This document shows, in pieces, positions 59,301 to 64,000 of a stretch of DNA of 64,000 bases (its first letter is position 1; each line of letters opens with the position of its first letter). The stretch is from Eurosta solidaginis. Taxonomy: Eukaryota; Arthropoda; Insecta; Diptera; Tephritidae. The stretch covers positions 195,484,028 through 195,548,027 of the forward strand of contig NC_090324.1 of assembly GCF_040869045.1 (NCBI RefSeq). Reading direction: 5' to 3'. The notes under the pieces were generated by a model. It was not told where the DNA came from and ran no database searches. It saw only the letters and a program-made list of their open reading frames with translations. The translations under genes and the position numbers were made by a program.

Positions 59301-62300
59301 TTAACTTTAACTTTAACTTTAACTTTAACTATAAATTTAACTTTAACTTTAATTTTAACTTTAACTTTAACTTTAACTTTAACTTTAACTTTAACTTTAA
59401 CTTTAACTTTAACTTTAACTTTAGCTTCAACTTTAACTTTAACTTTAACTATAACTTTAACTTTAACTTTAATTTTAACTTTAACTTTAACTTTAACTTT
59501 AACTTTAACTTTAACTTTAACTATAACTTTAACTTTAATTTTAACTTTAACTTTAACTTCAACTTTAACTTTAAATTTATCTTTAACTTTAACTTTAACT
59601 TCAACTTCAACTTCAACTTTAACTTTAACTTTAATTTTAACTTTAACTTTAACTTTAACTGTAACTTTAACTTTAACTTTAACTTTAACTATAACTTTAA
59701 CTTTAACTTTAACTTTAACTTTAATTTTAACTTTAACTTTAGCTTTAACTTCAACTTTAACTTTAACTTTCCCTTTAACTTTAACTTTAACTTTAACTTT
59801 AACTTTAACTTTAACTTTAACTTTAACTTTAACTTTAACTTTAACTTTAACTTTAACTTTAACTTTAACTTTAACTTTAACTTTAACTATAACTTTAACT
59901 TTAACTTTAATTTTAACTTTAACTTTAACTTTAACTTTAACTTTAACTTTAACTTTAACTTTAACTTTAACTTTAACTTTAACTATAACTTTAACTTTAA
60001 CTTTAACTTTAATTTTAACTTTAACTTTAACTTAACCTTTAACTTTAAATTTATCTTTAACTTTAACTTTAACTTCAACTTCAACTTCAACTTTAACTTT
60101 GACTTTAATTTTAACTTTAACTTTAACTTTAACTTTAACTTTAGCTTTAACTTCAACTTTAACTTTAACTTTAACTTTAACTTTCCCTTTAACTTTAACT
60201 TTAACTTTAACTTTAACTTTAACTATAACTTTAACTTTAATTTTAACTTTAACTTTAGCTTTAACTTCAACTTTAACTTTAACTTTCCCTTTCCCTTTAA
60301 CTTTAACTTTAACTTTAACTTTAACTTTAACTTTAACTTTAACTATAACTTTAACTTTAACTTTAACTTTAATTTTAACTTTAACTTTAACTTTAACTTT
60401 AACTTTAACTTTAACTTTAACTATAACTTTAACTTTAACTTTAACTTTAACTTTAATTTTAACTTTAACTTTAACTTTAACTTTAAATTTATCTTTAACT
60501 TTAACTTTAACTTCAACTTTAACTTTAACTTTAACTTTAATTTTAACTTTAACTTTAACTTTAGCTTTAACTTCAACTTTAACTTTAACTTTAACTTTAA
60601 CTTTCCCTTTAACTTTAATTTTAACTTTAACTTTAACTTTAACTTTAACTTTAACTTTAACTATAACTTTAACTTTAACTTTAACTTTAATTTTAACTTT
60701 AACTTTAATTTTAACTTTAACTTTAACTTCAGCTTTAACTTCAACTTTAACTTTAACTTTAACTTTCCCTTTAACTTTAACTTTAACTTTAACTATAACT
60801 TTAGCTTTAACTTTAATTTTAACTTTAACTTTAACTTTAACTTTAACTTTAACTTTAACTTTAACTTTAGCTTCAACTTTAACTTTAACTTTAACTTTAA
60901 CTATAACTTTAACTTTAACTTTAATTTTAACTTTAACTTTAACTTCAACTTTAACTTTAAGTTTATCTTTAACTTTAACTTTAACTTCAACTTCAACTTC
61001 AACTTTAACTTTAACTTTAACTTCAACTTTAACTTTAACTTTAGCTTTAACTTTAACTATAACTTTAACTTTAACTTTAATTTTAACTTTAACTTTAGCT
61101 TTAACTTCAACTTTAACTTTAACTTTCCCTTTAACTTTAACTTTAACTTTAACTTTAACTTTAACTTTAACTTTAACTTTAACTTTAACTTTAACTTTAA
61201 CTTCAACTATAACTTTAACTTTAACTTTAACTTTAATTTTAACTTTAACTTTAACTTTAACTTTAACTTTAACTTTAACTTTAACTTTAACTTTAACTTT
61301 AACTTTAACTTTAACTTTAACTTTAACTTTAACTTTAACTTTAACTTTAACTTTAACTTTAACTTTAATTTTAACTTTAACTTTAACTACAACTTTAACT
61401 TTAAATTTATCTTTAACTTTAACTTTAACTTTAACTTTAACTTTAACTTTAACTTTAACTTTAACTTTAACTTTAACTTTAACTTTAACTTTAACTTTAA
61501 CTTTAACTTTAACTTTAACTTTAACTTTAACTTTAACTTTAACTTTAACTTTAACTTTAACTTTAACTTTATCTTTAACTTTAACTTTAACTTTAACTTT
61601 AACTTTAACTTTAACTTTAACTTTAACTTTAACTTTAACTTTAACTTTAACCTTAACTTTAACTTTAACTTTATCTTTAACTTTAGCTTTAACTTTAACT
61701 TTAACTTTAACTTTAACTTTAAATTTAACTTTAACTCTACTTTAACTTTAACTTTAACTTTAAAGTTAACTTTAACCTTAACTTTAACTTTAACTATAAC
61801 TTTAACTTTAACTTTAACTTTAACTTTAACTTTAAATTTATCTTTAACTTTAACTTTAACTTCAACTTCAACTTCAACTTTAACTTTAACTTTAACTTTA
61901 ATTTTAACTTTAACTTTAACTTTAACTTTAACTTTAACTTTAACTTTAACTTTAGCTTTAACTTTAACTTTAACTTTAACTTTAAATTTAACTTTAACTT
62001 TAAATTTAACTTCATCTTCAACTTTAACTTTAACTTTAAATTTAACTTTAACTTTAACTTTAACTTTAACTTTAAATTTAACTTTAACTTTAACTTTAAC
62101 TTTAACTTTAACTTTAGCTTTAACTTTAACTTTAACTTTAACTTTAACTTTAACTTTAACTTTAACTTTAACTTTAACTTTAACTTTATCTTTAACTTTA
62201 ACTTTAACTTTAACTTTAACTTTAACTTTAACTTTAACTTTAACTTTAACTTTAACTTTAACCTTAACTTTAACTTTAACTTTATCTTTAACTTTAGCTT

Positions 62301-64000
62301 TAACTTTAACTTTAACTTTAAATTTAACTTTAACTTTAAATTTAACTTTAACTCTACTTTAACTTTAACTTTAACTTTAACTTTAACTTTAACTTTAAAT
62401 TTAACTTTAACTTTAACTTTAACTTTAACTTTAACTATAACTTTAACTTTTACTTTAACTTTAACTTTAACTTTAAATTTATCTTTAACTTTAACTTTAA
62501 CTTTAACTTCAACTTCAACTTCAACTTCAACTTTAACTTTAACTTTAACTATAACTTTAACTTTAACTTTAACTTTAATTTTAACTTTAACTTTAACTTT
62601 AACTTTAACTTTAGCTTTAACTTTAATTTAACTTTAACTTTAAATTTAACTTTAACTTTAAATTTAACTTCATCTTCAACTTTAACTTTAACTTTAAATT
62701 TAACTTTAACTTTAACTTTAACTTTAACTTTAACTATAACTTTAACTTTAACTTTAACTTTAACTTTAACTTTAATTTTAACTTTAACTTTAACTTTAAC
62801 TTTAACTTTAATTTTAACTTTAACTTTAACTTTAACTTTAACTTTAACTTTAACTTCAACTTCAACTTTAACTTTAACTTTAAATTTATCTTTAACTTTA
62901 ACTTTAACTTTAACTTTAACTTCAACTTTAACTTTAACTTTAACTTTAAATTTAACTTTAACTTTAAATTTAACTTCATCTTCAACTTTAACTTTAACTT
63001 TAAATTTAACTTTAACTTTAACTTTAACTTTAACTTTAACTTTAACTTTAACTTTAACTTTAACTATAACTTTAACTTTAACTTTAACTTTAACTTTAAT
63101 TTTAACTTTAACTTTAACTTTAACTTTAACTTTAGCTTTAACTTTAACTTTAACTTTAACTTTAATTTTAAATTTAACTTTAACTTTAAATTTAACTTCA
63201 TCTTCAACTTTAACTTTAACTTTAAATTTAACTTTAACTTTAACTTTAACTTTAACTTTAACTATAACTTTAACTTTAACTTTAACTTTAACTTTAATTT
63301 TAACTTTAACTTTAACTTTAACTTTAACTTTAACTTTAACTTTAACTTTAACTTTAACTTTAACTTTAACTTTAATTTTAACTTTAACTTTAACTTTAAC
63401 TTTAACTTTAATTTTAACTTTAACTTTAACTTTAACTTTAACTTTAACTTTAACTTTAACTTTAACTTTAACTTTAACTATAACTTTAACTTTAATTTTA
63501 ACTTTAACTTTAACTTTAACTTTAACTTTAACTTTAACTTTAACTTTAACTTTAACTTTAACTTTAACTTTAACTTTAACTTTAACTTTAACTTTAACTT
63601 TAACTATAATTTTAACTTCAACTTTAACTTTAACTTTAATTTTAACTTTAACTTTAACTTTAATTTTAACTTTAACTTTAACTTTAGCTTTAACTTCAAC
63701 TTTAACTTTAACTTTCCCTTTAACTTTAACTTTAACTTTAACTTTAACTTTAACTTTAACTATAACTTTAACTTTAACTTTAATTTTAACTTTAACTTTA
63801 ACTTTAACTTTAACTTTAACTTTAGCTTCAACTTTAACTTTATTTTTAACTTTAACTTTAACTTTAACTTTCCCTTTAACTTTAACTTTAACTTTAACTT
63901 TAACTTTAACTTTAACTTTAACTTTAACTTTAACTTTAACTATAACTTTAACTTTAACTTTAACTTTAACTTTAATTTTAACTTTAACTTTAACTTTAAC
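56331..64000 (+). repeat. (TTTAAC)n satellite, array segment 4b, paralogous to 16.3-22 kb
   Basis: After the last marker block come complex blocks with TCTAC (56668, 57327, 61737 and 62353) and TTCATC (near 56958, 57627, 57991, 62004, 62667, 62972 and 63198). The stretch 58.3-60.1 kb follows the variant order of 17.7-19.2 kb, and 63.6-63.93 kb follows 21.6-21.93 kb. A TTTAAAGTTAAC combination near 61761 appears only here. The array continues past the right edge. No gene is seen. Confidence 0.9.

Noticed and set aside
1..64000. Canonical telomere repeats (TTAGG, TTAGGG, TTTAGGG)
   Set aside because: No tandem run of any of these on either strand was seen. TTTAGC is only a scattered variant.

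Overview
The window is almost entirely a hexanucleotide satellite, (TTTAAC)n on the + strand (GTTAAA on the other), interrupted by three + strand copies of one non-LTR retrotransposon (LINE). No ordinary host gene, tRNA, rRNA or CRISPR array is visible. The LINE has a gag-like ORF1 with three C-terminal zinc knuckles. Its ORF2 carries an APE-type endonuclease, a reverse transcriptase and a C-terminal CCHC finger, with no RNase H. It looks like the R1 clade (R1/TRAS/SART/Waldo relatives), which is mainly found in arthropods, so an insect or other arthropod nuclear genome is the best inference. The species cannot be named from the sequence.

Layout: 1-24503 satellite; 24504-25691 5'-truncated LINE (copy 1); 25692-33932 satellite; 33933-35124 5'-truncated LINE (copy 2, with frameshifts); 35125-47439 satellite; 47440-52723 full-length LINE with both ORFs open and a 13-bp target-site duplication; 52724-64000 satellite.

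The satellite is not a simple microsatellite. Most departures from TTTAAC are single-substitution hexamers (TTTAAT, TTTAAA, TTTATC, TTTAGC, TTTGAC, TTCAAC, CTTAAC, TATAAC, TTTCCC, TTTACC, TTTCAT, GTTAAC), so the 6-bp register holds for kilobases. These variants recur in fixed order as higher-order blocks. The blocks are repeated tandemly (about 0.84, 2.05 and 2.4 kb) and at long range (about 16-22 kb resembles 56-64 kb). Between copies the variant order is kept while the number of plain TTTAAC units drifts. All satellite DNA and all LINE copies have the same orientation.

The two truncated LINE copies share the same breakpoint inside ORF2 and the same downstream satellite, so they descend from one insertion duplicated with its array. 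The full-length copy is an independent insertion into a different satellite block, and its empty site can be read from intact paralogous blocks nearby. Both independent insertions have their 3' end at the same position in the hexamer (TTTAA|C), which suggests a LINE whose endonuclease targets this satellite. Whether the array is telomeric, subtelomeric or centromeric cannot be decided from this window. Long open frames within the satellite are an arithmetic result of the hexamer and are not annotated as genes.
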